Source of the DNA: Ponticaulis profundi
GTDB taxonomy: Bacteria; Pseudomonadota; Alphaproteobacteria; Caulobacterales; Hyphomonadaceae
NCBI RefSeq assembly: GCF_042659465.1
Contig: NZ_JBHSSW010000001.1
Location: 1 to 64,000 of the forward strand
DNA length: 64,000 nucleotides
Direction of reading: 5' to 3'
The notes below the pieces were generated by a model, which was not told the DNA's origin, searched no databases, and was given only the letters and a program-made list of their open reading frames with translations. Of the stretch, positions 16,465-24,981 are shown piece by piece; positions within the stretch are counted from its first letter, which is position 1, and each line of letters opens with the position of its first letter. The translations under genes and the position numbers were made by a program.

Positions 16465-18111
16465 ATGCAGGCATATGAAGCCAAGTCAAATCTGAGGTCG
16501 TCGAACGCCGCCGATATGCAGTCTCACACTGTGTTCGCGAGCGCGTTCTGGCTGGGTCTCAGCATTACTGCTGGTTTCGCTTCGATCTGGAGCGGGCTCG
16601 ACTATGTGCGCGCATCGATCGCGGTTTGCGTCGCCATCATCCCTATCATGATCAATCTGATTTTTGGCCGATCCAGCCGTCATTCCGAACTGGTGGACAT
16701 CTGGGTGGTCTTCGCATGGCTGGGTGTTGGTCTGGCTGCGATTTCCTTTTCCGGCGCGTCTACGTCACCTCTGGCGATCCTGCTGGCGATGGGGCCGCTT
16801 CATGCGCTGGCTGCGGGGCGGTATCGCCTCGGTATCGAAGCCAGCGTGTTTTCTGCCGTGGGCTATCTGGCGATTGCCGGTTTGCAGGCGATCAATTTTC
16901 CATTGCCGTCCGATAACTGGCTTGGATCACTCACCGGGCTTGGCGCTCTGATCAGCGTGCTGCAGATCGGTGCGTTCATATCTGCGGCCCGAACGAATTT
17001 TTCCGAGCAACAGCAGGAAAAGGCCGCGCTTTCAGAGCTGGAAGAGACTTTATCTGACTCACCTATTCTGGTGATGAAGCTGAGCGCGCAGGGGCGGGTG
17101 CGCTCCTGGTTTGGTGATGACGGCCTGTTGGGCACGCTGGGGACGAAAGACCTGAAAGGTCGGAGCGTCACCGGCCTGTTTGAAAATTCCCGCGATATTC
17201 GTGAGGCCGATGGCACGCCCATGCGACTGAAGCTGCTGGATGCGTCCGGCGCAATTGTTGAATCACGTCTGGTGCGGACACGCGACGGGTTCCGCATGGT
17301 GCTGTCTCGCCCGGCCGGTATTCCAGACGCCATTCTCGATGAGCTGAAAGCACTTGAAAAAGACGGCGAGGATATTGAAGCGCGTCTGAAGGCGCAGGCA
17401 CAATGGGTTGCCAGCCTCGGACACGAATTGCGCAATATGCTGAACCCGGTCGGTGGCTATTCCGATCTCATTCTCTCTGAGCGGGCCGGTCCTGTCGAAG
17501 AGCCTTACAAGGAGTTCGCGCGCAGCATCAAACAGGGCGCTGAACATCTTGGCATGCTGGTCGATGATCTGATGACCGCAAGCAAGTCGCAGGCAGGGCA
17601 TTTGCGGCTTTCAGCCGAAGAGGTCGATATCCGTCTGGAGATCGAAGACGCGATCAAGCTGATGGCGTGGCAGGCTGAGGCCCATGATGTGTCTGTGCTG
17701 CTGATGGACGGCGCCGACATGCTGATTGAGGCCGACCGCAAGGCGCTGCGTCAGATCCTGATCAACCTGCTCAGCAATGCCATCAAATATTCGCATCCGA
17801 AGGGGCGCGTCACCGTCAGTCTGCATCCGAAGGATGATGTCGTCCGGATCGACATTCGTGATCAGGGCGAGGGCATGGAAGCTGAAGAGCTTGCGCGCAT
17901 TGGTGAAGCCTTCTTCCAGGGCGAGAATGCCAAGGGCCGGGCAGGCACGGGGCTTGGACTTTCGATTGTGCATCTGCTGACGCACGCTCTGAATGGCGAC
18001 GTGAATTTCGAAAGCGAGCCCGGCAAGGGGACGCTGGCACAGGTCACGCTGCCCAAGGCCAATGACAGCCTCAAAGGGCCTGAGGCCCCTAAAGCGGCGG
18101 AAGCTTCGTAA
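16465..18111 (+). CDS. Membrane-bound sensor histidine kinase
   Basis: 548 residues from ATG 16465, preceded by GGAAGG. About six N-terminal helices (25-180) without a large periplasmic loop are followed by a coiled segment, a PAS-like region (about 195-285), a HisKA domain with His320 in S-L-G-H-E-L-R-N-M-L-N-P, and a HATPase domain with N (L-L-S-N-A-I-K-Y-S), G1 (D-Q-G-E-G-M) and G2 (G-T-G-L-G-L-S-I-V) boxes. The layout recalls PleC/DivJ-type kinases of Caulobacterales, but no response regulator is adjacent. Its C-terminus overlaps the convergent downstream gene by 23 bp. Confidence 0.88.
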   Translation: MQAYEAKSNLRSSNAADMQSHTVFASAFWLGLSITAGFASIWSGLDYVRASIAVCVAIIPIMINLIFGRSSRHSELVDIWVVFAWLGVGLAAISFSGASTSPLAILLAMGPLHALAAGRYRLGIEASVFSAVGYLAIAGLQAINFPLPSDNWLGSLTGLGALISVLQIGAFISAARTNFSEQQQEKAALSELEETLSDSPILVMKLSAQGRVRSWFGDDGLLGTLGTKDLKGRSVTGLFENSRDIREADGTPMRLKLLDASGAIVESRLVRTRDGFRMVLSRPAGIPDAILDELKALEKDGEDIEARLKAQAQWVASLGHELRNMLNPVGGYSDLILSERAGPVEEPYKEFARSIKQGAEHLGMLVDDLMTASKSQAGHLRLSAEEVDIRLEIEDAIKLMAWQAEAHDVSVLLMDGADMLIEADRKALRQILINLLSNAIKYSHPKGRVTVSLHPKDDVVRIDIRDQGEGMEAEELARIGEAFFQGENAKGRAGTGLGLSIVHLLTHALNGDVNFESEPGKGTLAQVTLPKANDSLKGPEAPKAAEAS

Positions 18112-19018
18112 AGGCGTGAGCGGCGGCAAAGTCGCCTGTCTCAACCACCAGATAAACCGGCTGCGCTGACGATCTTGCGTCCGGGAAAATGGCAATCTCG
18201 AACTGTTCGCGTGGGTCCAGCGCTTCAATCGCTCTGATGGCATCCGCACTGAAGGTAAAGCGGGCCCGGCGCTCACCGGTTTCTTCATCCGTCAGAATGG
18301 TCTGTGACGTCGGCCAGAAGGCCCGCGTCATGCGACGTGGCGGCGGGCTTGGTTCGGTCGAAAACAGATTTCCGAGCCATGGGTCCGGCAGTTTCTGTGA
18401 ATTTCGAATGAGGATCTGTGCCTTGCTGGGGTCAGCGTCTGTCGGCTTGAGCAGAAGGTCGACGGCAAGACTGAAGGGTTTGCTTGGAAGCGGCGCGTCC
18501 AGCGGCCGGGCAAAGCTTGCAGGGAAAGCGTCCGGATCACTCATGTCGGGCGCGAGCAGACCAAACTGAAACAGATAGTCATCGGTTGAACCGGTCTGCA
18601 CGACACGCCAGGTGTCCCAGCGGCTGCGCGAGGCGTTCCAGGTCCGGTCGCGGCCCGGATAGTCCTGCACCATTGTGCCGATAAAGGCAGCGAACGCATT
18701 TTTCAGGTGCTGAATGCTTTGCACGAAGGCTGCCTCACCACAGGCTTGCAGATTGGCAAAGCGTGTGACCTCGCTGGCCGCGGTATCAATCGCATCTGCC
18801 GCAAGGCCGGAGCGCAAAAGCACGCCGCGTGCCTGCAGCTGTCCGGACAGAAGTGCGGTCCGTTCCAGTTCCGTCAGATAGCCACATTTCTCATCGGCTG
18901 CTTTCAGGGATGTCCGCTCGAGAAAGGCGATCTCGGCATTTGTCTGAATACGCGGTTCTGCCTGCGCGACAGGCAGTCCGGTCAGCAAAATCGAAGCAAG
19001 AAAAAAGGCGCGTTTCAT
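18089..19018 (-). CDS. Secreted protein, conserved hypothetical
   Basis: 309 residues with a signal peptide (cleavage after A-Q-A, about residue 20). Two Cys (about 45 and 93) could form a disulfide. The middle has R-D-R-T-W-N and R-W-D-T-W-R; the C-terminal 120 residues look like a beta domain with F-E-I-A-I-F-P-D-A-R. No family recognised. It is convergent with and overlaps the kinase gene, so the two ends share 23 bp of coding sequence. AAGGCGC precedes the start. Confidence 0.65.
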   Translation of the reverse strand: MKRAFFLASILLTGLPVAQAEPRIQTNAEIAFLERTSLKAADEKCGYLTELERTALLSGQLQARGVLLRSGLAADAIDTAASEVTRFANLQACGEAAFVQSIQHLKNAFAAFIGTMVQDYPGRDRTWNASRSRWDTWRVVQTGSTDDYLFQFGLLAPDMSDPDAFPASFARPLDAPLPSKPFSLAVDLLLKPTDADPSKAQILIRNSQKLPDPWLGNLFSTEPSPPPRRMTRAFWPTSQTILTDEETGERRARFTFSADAIRAIEALDPREQFEIAIFPDARSSAQPVYLVVETGDFAAAHAFTKLPPL

Positions 19019-19066
19019 GCGCCTTGTTCTAATGCGACAGCCTTGCTGAGCGGTAAATAAATCGTG

Positions 19067-19303
19067 TCAGGATCGCGTCGTTTGCGGTGCTTTTTGTCGC
19101 GGTTCGGGCACGTCGTCCTTTTCCACCTGGATTTCATGGATGACCGCGACGGCCCCGGTAACAACGAGAACAGCCAGCCCGATCAGACCGAGCCAGGGAC
19201 TGATGAGAAAATCAGAAGATGCCCTGGCAGCCTGCTCCATCGCGCCGCTATCTGCGACGGTTACCGTATTGATATAGATCATATCCTGAATTGGATGTGT
19301 CAT
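19067..19303 (-). CDS. Small single-helix membrane protein
   Basis: 78 residues from ATG 19303, chosen because the longer upstream frame would run back over the divergent DUF1491 gene and is Arg/His-rich and unnatural. One hydrophobic helix (about 36-57, P-W-L-G-L-I-G-L-A-V-L-V-V) is followed by a charged cytoplasmic tail. No family recognised. It is the first gene of a possible unit with the secreted protein downstream on the same strand (gap 48 bp). Confidence 0.5.
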   Translation of the reverse strand: MTHPIQDMIYINTVTVADSGAMEQAARASSDFLISPWLGLIGLAVLVVTGAVAVIHEIQVEKDDVPEPRQKAPQTTRS

Positions 19304-19374
19304 TTCGATCTGCCTTCGGTCATGATGCCGAGAGCAACGCAAGTCACATACCAGAAAGCGTCCGGAAACTGTCC

Positions 19375-19743
19375 ATGAATGAACGTCTCGCCACTTATAT
19401 ATGGGTCGATGCTCTGATCCGCCGGGTGCAGCTCGCCGGCGCGTCAGTCTTTGTGACACAGAAGGGCGACCGCGAGCGGGGCGATGTGCTGATCAAGATC
19501 GCCCGACTGGATGGAACAGCAGCCTATTTGCAGCGCACACCCATGACTGACAATGCATTCGATTGGATGCCAAACGCCGGGGCGTGGGATTCGGAGGCCG
19601 ATGTGGATGCGCATTTGCGCCGTCGACGCGAATACGATCCTGACCTCTGGATTATTGAAATTGAAGATCGTGAGGGACGACATTTCTTGACGGAAACTGT
19701 CAATGGTGAATGTGAATCGCCCAAACACGGGGCCAATTCTTAA
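19375..19743 (+). CDS. DUF1491 family protein
   Basis: 122 residues from ATG 19375 (GGAAA upstream). The sequence pattern V-D-A-L-I-R-R-V-Q (about 11-19), G-D-x-x-x-G-D-V-L-I-K, W-x-x-x-A-G-A-W-D-S-E-A-D-V-D-A-H-L-x-R-R-x-x-x-D-P-D-L-W-I-I-E-I-E-D matches the small alphaproteobacterial DUF1491 family. Function is unknown. It is divergent from the small membrane gene with 71 bp between starts. Confidence 0.8.
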   Translation: MNERLATYIWVDALIRRVQLAGASVFVTQKGDRERGDVLIKIARLDGTAAYLQRTPMTDNAFDWMPNAGAWDSEADVDAHLRRRREYDPDLWIIEIEDREGRHFLTETVNGECESPKHGANS

Positions 19744-19827
19744 AATCCGTCTTTGAATTCTCGCGCCAAGGAAGCGTGGTATTAAAAATACTTCGGTACA
19801 TTCCGCTCAGATAACGGAGTTGGGTGT

Positions 19828-20208
19828 ATGTTGTTCTTGTTCAATGACCGCGTTCTGGACATCGGAAATCCGGACGTGCGTCTTCTGGCAAACTGGATGG
19901 AATTGGGGTGTGGCCGTCCAGATCTGCTTTTTGCGCGTGAGGCGATTGAGTTCGCCAAGGCGGTTGTGATCGATAGCGATCAGTCAGGTGTGGATGAGGC
20001 TGTCTATAAGGACTGCGCGGCTCTGCTCGCGGTCAAGACGCATGCCAATGCTGCATTCTTCATTCGCCAGTTCGGTGAAGATGATCCCTGCAAGGTTGAA
20101 GCGCGGCTCAATCACATTCCCGAAGAGCACCTTCAGCGGGTGAAAGCGCAGCGTCGCCCGGTCGGTGGACATGCCTCTCTCGAGGCAATTTGGGTGCGTG
20201 CGGCTTAA
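19828..20208 (+). CDS. Conserved-looking hypothetical protein
   Basis: 126 residues, soluble, with no signal or membrane segment. It has N-D-R-V-L-D-I-G-N-P-D-V-R near the start and a helical middle (A-V-Y-K-D-C-A-A-L-L-A-V-K). I do not recognise it. An 84-bp gap with GATAACGGAGT ahead of ATG 19828 provides a ribosome site, and codon use is like the neighbours. Confidence 0.6.
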   Translation: MLFLFNDRVLDIGNPDVRLLANWMELGCGRPDLLFAREAIEFAKAVVIDSDQSGVDEAVYKDCAALLAVKTHANAAFFIRQFGEDDPCKVEARLNHIPEEHLQRVKAQRRPVGGHASLEAIWVRAA

Positions 20209-20234
20209 TTTGCTGTAATTTCTAGCCATCGTAG

Positions 20235-20253
20235 CGTGACATATTATGTCACG
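20235..20253. promoter_or_regulatory. 19-bp palindrome upstream of the DUF481 gene
   Basis: CGTGACATATTATGTCACG is a perfect 9+1+9 palindrome, 27 bp after the upstream stop and 47 bp before the DUF481 start. Its symmetry and placement suit an operator for a dimeric regulator. The regulator is not identifiable from the window. Confidence 0.5.
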
Positions 20254-20299
20254 TGGGTAACTACGCTTTTTCTCAATCCTGCACAGAACGGAGTTATCG

Positions 20300-21043
20300 A
20301 TGCGCCTCTTACCAATTCTTGTTTCGGCTTTCTGCCTTAGCCTGCCTGCCAGCGCCGAAGTGGTGAAGGAAGGCTGGAGCGGTGAGGGCTCTTTCAGCGC
20401 CAGTAATTCCACAGGTAACACCGAAACGACGGATCTGGGTGTTGGCCTGCATATGACCTACAAGAATGGTCGCTGGATATCCGTGATTGATGCGCAGGCT
20501 GATTATGGCGAAACCGATGGCGACGAGACGGAGAACCGCAGCTATCTGGCGGGCACGCTCGACTATCAACTGGCAGACCGGTTGTTTGCCTTCGGCAAGA
20601 CGTCTTATGAGCGCGATGAATTCTCCGGCTTTGAATCCCGCCTGTTCGTCGGTGGTGGTCTTGGCTGGAAAATCTTTGATACCGATGCGCTGACCTGGTC
20701 CGTTCGTGGCGGTCCTGGCTTCAAGATTGATGAGACCCGCGCCTCCATCGAAGACGGTGTGATCGTCGAGGAAGCAGAAACGGTTGAGTCCCTTTCGGTG
20801 ATCGGCAACTCGCAATTCGACTATGCCTTCAACGACAATGTGTCGCTCAGCAATGCGACAAGCATTCTCTATGCAGAAGAGTCGACGCAATTCTCCAACA
20901 CGATTGCGCTGACGGCTGCTCTGACGAACTCGCTGTCCGGTCGTCTCTCCTATGAATGGCGCCATGATACCGAACCGCCAGAAGGTTATGAGAACACCGA
21001 TACAACGACACGTGTGTCCATCGTCTACAAGTTCGGCGGCTGA
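20300..21043 (+). CDS. DUF481 outer-membrane beta-barrel protein (YdiY-like)
   Basis: 247 residues with a signal peptide (cleavage after A-S-A, about 19). The mature part is a run of amphipathic strands beginning G-W-S-G-E-G-S-F-S-A-S-N-S-T-G-N-T-E-T-T, the conserved opening of DUF481 proteins, and it ends with an aromatic-poor final strand V-S-I-V-Y-K-F-G-G. E. coli YdiY of this family is called salt-induced outer-membrane protein; substrate and role are not known. Net acidic. It is monocistronic with its own palindrome upstream and terminator downstream. Confidence 0.85.
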   Translation: MRLLPILVSAFCLSLPASAEVVKEGWSGEGSFSASNSTGNTETTDLGVGLHMTYKNGRWISVIDAQADYGETDGDETENRSYLAGTLDYQLADRLFAFGKTSYERDEFSGFESRLFVGGGLGWKIFDTDALTWSVRGGPGFKIDETRASIEDGVIVEEAETVESLSVIGNSQFDYAFNDNVSLSNATSILYAEESTQFSNTIALTAALTNSLSGRLSYEWRHDTEPPEGYENTDTTTRVSIVYKFGG

Positions 21044-21856
21044 TCAGTCACCGGACGGGTTGCGGCGGAATGGCAACCACAGACCCCAGACAAGCCCGGC
21101 GGTGTTCCCGCCGGGTTTTTTGTCGAGTCCCAGCTTCATCGCTTCATGTCCATCCAGCGGCTGGTCTGTATAGGTGTGAAACAGGCGGTCCCAGACCGAC
21201 AGGCAGAAGCCGTAATTGGAGTTGGTCTCGCGCTGATAGATCGAATGATGAACGCGGTGCATGTCGGGTGTGACGAGCCATTTGCGCAGCACGCGATCTG
21301 CGCCAAGCGGCAGGCGGATGCTGGCATGATTGAACATGGCGCAGGCGTTCAGGATGACTTCAAACAGAAAGACAGCCAGCGGTGATGCCCCGAGCGCGGC
21401 GATCACCAGCATTTTGAATCCGAGGGACAGAAACTGCTCAATCGGATGGAAACGAATGCCCGAAGAGGCATCCAGATCTTCGTCGGCATGGTGGACTTTG
21501 TGAAGCGCCCAGAGCGCCGGCACATGGTGCATGACGAGGTGCTGGGCCCAGATGGCAAAATCGAGGGCAATGACCGCGACCGTCACTTCCAGCCAGATTG
21601 GCCAGTCCAGCCAGTTGAACAGGCCGATCCCGCGCGTCTGCATTTCCAGGGCGACGCCAACTGCGAGCAGGGGAATGACAAGGCGCATCACCAGATTGGC
21701 GATCAGCAGCATACCGAAATTGGAAACCCAGCGCGTCAGTCTCGGTTTGACCCGTCGTTTGCGGGGAATGAAAAACTCCAGCATGGCGAGTATGAGAAAG
21801 ACGCTGGCAAATATGCCAACGCGCAAGGGTGCCTCATATGCCTGCCAGTCCATCAT
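21044..21856 (-). CDS. Sterol desaturase/fatty acid hydroxylase family enzyme
   Basis: 270 residues, four to five membrane helices, FA_hydroxylase family. The di-iron His clusters are visible: H-L-V-M-H-H (about 107-112), H-K-V-H-H (about 119-123) and H-R-V-H-H-S (about 207-212), with a further H-N/N-H-A-S element. Family members insert or remove electrons or hydroxyls on lipid chains, carotenoids or sterol-like substrates using O2. The substrate is not predictable. Its 3' end carries the terminator of the opposite gene. Upstream it faces the truncated duplicate at 21881-22210. Confidence 0.85.
   Translation of the reverse strand: MMDWQAYEAPLRVGIFASVFLILAMLEFFIPRKRRVKPRLTRWVSNFGMLLIANLVMRLVIPLLAVGVALEMQTRGIGLFNWLDWPIWLEVTVAVIALDFAIWAQHLVMHHVPALWALHKVHHADEDLDASSGIRFHPIEQFLSLGFKMLVIAALGASPLAVFLFEVILNACAMFNHASIRLPLGADRVLRKWLVTPDMHRVHHSIYQRETNSNYGFCLSVWDRLFHTYTDQPLDGHEAMKLGLDKKPGGNTAGLVWGLWLPFRRNPSGD
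21095..21121 (+). terminator. Intrinsic terminator inside the convergent gene
   Basis: CCCGGCGG, loop TGTTC, CCGCCGGG, then six T: a textbook intrinsic terminator for the DUF481 transcript. It lies within the last 26 codons of the convergent sterol-desaturase gene, where the same bases encode a K-K-P-G-G-N-T-A-G stretch. Confidence 0.85.
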
Positions 21857-21880
21857 GCAGAGTATATAGGTCGCTTGGCG

Positions 21881-22210
21881 CGTTCAGCGTAGAGCCATGC
21901 TCAGGGCTTCGATCATCACCTGCGTAAGCAGGGCGATAAACAGGCCCCAGCCAAAGCTGAAAAATGTGCCAATAATGATGTATTCGCTCATTTTACGCTG
22001 GCCGATTTCTTTTACTTCGCCAAAGCGGAGAATGGATTTCGCAGCGATCAGAAAACCGACCCCTGTGGGCTCACCCATCAAAACCAGCAACATGATGAGG
22101 GCTCGCTCGAGATAACCGATATAAAGCCCGCCATTCGTCAGGCCCGAGGGTTCTGCGCCGAGGCGATGAGGCATCTTTTCACAAATACTAGGTGCGCCTT
22201 TCTGACAGGT
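21881..22210 (-). pseudogene. Truncated duplicate of the membrane-protein gene at 27036-27494
   Basis: Near-identical to 27033-27514 along its whole length, except that 154 bp are missing exactly between two GCGCC repeats (equivalent to 27307-27461), which shifts the frame. The original start codon is destroyed: ACAAACATAG in the intact copy reads ACAAATACTAG here. A 96-codon frame (21884-22174) restarting at an internal ATG keeps the C-terminal half, but has no ribosome site of its own. In the shared 3' part only a handful of bases differ, so the duplication is recent. It marks the left edge of the low-GC island. Confidence 0.85.
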
Positions 22211-22570
22211 GCCGGGGATATCACAGATGGATCGATGTTGCTGCTTATGGTGAGCCGGTAAGGCGAAACGAGAGCATTCGTGTTACCGGTTCACTAAACT
22301 AAAAAACATTTATGTATCAATCCGCTAGATTAAAATTTTTGTATAATCAATACTGGTTCGGGATCCAGATTTATAGCCGAAAATACTCATCACAAGTACT
22401 TATCCGTTAAGAGATGAAAACTAATTCATGACGCTAGACGATTCGTTGTGCTGTCGTTACGGTGTGTGTCAGCATAATGCGTTAAACCTTCGGCACGCTG
22501 GATCAGCTTCGCCATTAGGCTGCGCGCAAGTTACCCTATAGTCAATTACGAAAATTTTGCGGAGATTCAT
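22211..22570. other. AT-rich gene-free spacer at the left end of the island
   Basis: 360 bp without a supportable gene. Composition switches from the high-GC background to A/T-rich right after the duplicated segment. The only clear signal is GCGGAG at 22559-22564, the ribosome site of the sulfotransferase gene. Confidence 0.5.
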
Positions 22571-23482
22571 TTGACAAGGAAAACATTTCTTTTGGGAGTT
22601 GGTTGCCAAAAAGGTGGCACAACATGGGTGCATGATCACCTGTCAAAACATCCGCAATGTGCTCTTGGCATTGCCAAAGAGTATCACACGTTTGATACAA
22701 TAGCGTCCGAACAACAAAGGCACTTATTGCTTCGTTCCATGAAACGATTACGTTTTGGGCTGGAAAAAGCTGAACGATTTCTTAAATCGAGCCCCACAAT
22801 TGCGATCGATAATAAAAACAAACTACTAGATGGGTTTGATCTTGCTGAGCAAGTAGAGAGGAATCTTCGTAAGGTTTTGTTCAGTATTGATCGAGAGGAC
22901 TATGTGCAGTACTTTTCTCGTCTTGCGATGCAGGACAGCATTCGACTTACAGGAGATATTACTCCTGAATATGCTGTTCTATCGGAGCAAAATTTTCGAG
23001 ATATTAAACAATTAATAGAGGAGAAGGGTGATCTAAAAATAAAAGTCTTGTTTATGATGCGTGACCCGATTGAGCGCATTTTTTCTTCTGAGAAGATGAA
23101 TTGCCGACGCCGAGGTCTAGATGAGGAGCAGGCCGCAATCAACACAGTAGACAGTTACAAAAAGAGAACTCATGCTCCCAAATCACAATACGAGAAAACA
23201 ATATCTGCAATTGAAAGCGTTTTTGATCCAAGTGATATCCATTACGTTTTCTACGAAGAGCTTTTTAAATCAAAAGACTTATCCCAACTGTATGAGTTCC
23301 TTGAATTAGACGACCTCATAGAAGCAGATTTTGGTTACAATCCTTTGCCATCAGGAAAGGTGAAGACAAGTCTTGATGAAAAGGGAGTGAAAGAGATGCG
23401 CTCTTATTTCGATAACACTTATAAGTTTGTGAGTGACCGGTTTGGTGCTGAGAGGATTTCGCATATCTGGAAGCATTTCTAA
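22571..23482 (+). CDS. Sulfotransferase domain protein
   Basis: 303 residues from TTG 22571, with GGAG 6 bp ahead. The 5'-phosphosulfate loop is G-C-Q-K-G-G-T-T-W (about 11-19) and the 3'-phosphate motif is M-R-D-P-I-E-R-I-F-S-S (about 163-173), so PAPS binding is expected. The length fits the heparan-sulfate-type Sulfotransfer_1/3 domain without membrane anchor. Likely acceptor: a cell-surface glycan, from context only. It is much richer in A/T and in AAA/ATT-type codons than the rest of the window, a sign of transfer. Confidence 0.85.
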   Translation: MTRKTFLLGVGCQKGGTTWVHDHLSKHPQCALGIAKEYHTFDTIASEQQRHLLLRSMKRLRFGLEKAERFLKSSPTIAIDNKNKLLDGFDLAEQVERNLRKVLFSIDREDYVQYFSRLAMQDSIRLTGDITPEYAVLSEQNFRDIKQLIEEKGDLKIKVLFMMRDPIERIFSSEKMNCRRRGLDEEQAAINTVDSYKKRTHAPKSQYEKTISAIESVFDPSDIHYVFYEELFKSKDLSQLYEFLELDDLIEADFGYNPLPSGKVKTSLDEKGVKEMRSYFDNTYKFVSDRFGAERISHIWKHF

Positions 23483-24267
23483 GAGTGTCATACGAATGTC
23501 CTCGAAGGTGCTGCTAAGATTTATGGGCTTAAAATCTTTCGATCGGATTTTGAATGAGCTACAGATAAAGTCGAACAGAGTGACTTTTCGAAAGTTTCCG
23601 TGAAAATAGTCTCGATTCTTGAAAAGATGATCACATCAATGCTGCTAGCAGCAGCTATAGGTCGGTACGTGAAATACTGGTATTGTGTCCGAAGTTCTTT
23701 AAGTTAGAGCAGAGTTTGCCGCTTGCTATTATTTTGTCTGGTAAAAAATGGCTTCTTGATCTAGAGAGAACGAGAGTAATTGTATCAAATTCGACGGAAA
23801 AAGGGTGCCGGGTCGCGGTTTTCATCCTCGGGGCGGCCGCAAATTCGGAGTGGCCGAAACCGATTAGCGACCAAGATGGAGTTAATTTTGTATCGATGGT
23901 AAACCTGCGGCGATAGAATCTGGCTATCTTTTTTGCCTATCGCAAGCTTGCGTTCGACTGTGGCGCATCCTCTCCCCGTGATCCCGATCAAGAAAACATG
24001 AGATTTGTGGACAGTGGACATCAGTGCGTACTTAGAAACCGGTATCAAGTTGGAAGGTTGTGTTCACGATGGCAATTGTGAAGGTACCAAAATGTTCCAC
24101 CTCGCAACGGGAATTTATCACAATCTAAATTAAAAATAATTCTTACGTCCAAGTTTCTGGAGTACTCCTGTAAAGCATGTTTGACATTTGAAGCGAGTTG
24201 TACTGTCGGCATCAAGAATTCCGTGATAGCGCTAAAACAAAAAAGCAAGCGGTCCTCTGACAAGTTT
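23483..24267. other. Gene-poor stretch within the island
   Basis: About 785 bp with only short overlapping frames in several directions, none with a recognisable product or a good ribosome site apart from the doubtful one at 24045-24263. A short GC-richer patch around 23800-23860 (CGGGTCGCGG, GGGGCGGCCGC) is unlike the rest and may be a relic of another insertion. It looks like decayed DNA. Confidence 0.45.
24045..24263 (-). CDS. Doubtful short frame after the SGNH gene
   Basis: 72 codons from TTG 24263, four bases after the stop of the SGNH-like gene and on the same strand. The residues (S-A-I-T-E-F-L-M-P-T-V-Q-L-A near the start) resemble no family I know. It may be a remnant of a third gene of the GSCFA-SGNH unit or chance. 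Its stop lies in AT-rich non-coding sequence. Confidence 0.2.
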   Translation of the reverse strand: MSEDRLLFCFSAITEFLMPTVQLASNVKHALQEYSRNLDVRIIFNLDCDKFPLRGGTFWYLHNCHREHNLPT

Positions 24268-24981
24268 TCAATCTATTCCGGCATACTTTCGAATTTCGCT
24301 AATACATATATGCCCATATTCTAAATTTGCATGATGTACATCGTTCGGTCGCTCATTGTTAAAAGCCATTTTCGTTGTTCCTGTTTCACTAATTGTATCT
24401 TTGGCTTGTCTAATGACCCCGACACCGCGTGAGCTTAGAGTTTGGATGGTCCTTTCTCGATAAAGCGCATCAATGTGGCTGATAACATTAAGCCGGGAAG
24501 TTTTCAGGTATGGTGCGTCCTCGAAGAAGCGAGGTGCTTCCAGAGCAGCTACTTGCATCCCGATTTTGACGAGAGCCGTTGTGTAGTCGATGGCATATTG
24601 ATTGTCTTGTGCAATAAGTTTCTCCACGAAAGCATCTGACAGTGTGATTTCCTTCGACGTCTCCTTAAGGCGCCATGGAACATGCGTTTCCCAAGAAAAG
24701 TCGCGTAATATACGAGAGGTATTTATCGGTAATGAGACAACGAGTAGATCTGGCCATTTAGCTTTACCGGTTGAGCTGGAACTGAATTCGACTTTGTTCC
24801 ATTCCTCGGCGGTGATGCGAACCGTTTTTCCTTGTTCGTCGACTTCGAAGAAAGGGCTTGTGGCAAAAGTACCTTTTCCAAGAGCCATGAAGGACAGCCA
24901 TTTATTCTCTTCACGGACTTCATTGTGCGCTCGTTTAATTGCTCCAAGATGTGAGTCGCCGAGCACTAAAACATTCGTCAT
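24268..24981 (-). CDS. SGNH-like hydrolase domain protein
   Basis: 237 residues. It opens with V-L-V-L-G-D-S-H-L-G, a GDSH block I with the nucleophile Ser9, and ends with D-V-H-H-A-N-L-E-Y-G, matching the block V Asp-x-x-His. This is the arrangement of SGNH esterases and acetyltransferase partners. No signal peptide or membrane helix. It overlaps the GSCFA gene by ATGA. SGNH and GSCFA proteins often sit in surface-polysaccharide clusters, where they are thought to handle acyl groups. Low GC like its partner. Confidence 0.7.
   Translation of the reverse strand: MTNVLVLGDSHLGAIKRAHNEVREENKWLSFMALGKGTFATSPFFEVDEQGKTVRITAEEWNKVEFSSSSTGKAKWPDLLVVSLPINTSRILRDFSWETHVPWRLKETSKEITLSDAFVEKLIAQDNQYAIDYTTALVKIGMQVAALEAPRFFEDAPYLKTSRLNVISHIDALYRERTIQTLSSRGVGVIRQAKDTISETGTTKMAFNNERPNDVHHANLEYGHICISEIRKYAGID

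Noticed and set aside
23683..24048. Short frames on both strands considered as transposase remnants
   Set aside because: No DDE or HTH motif and no terminal inverted repeats could be recognised.
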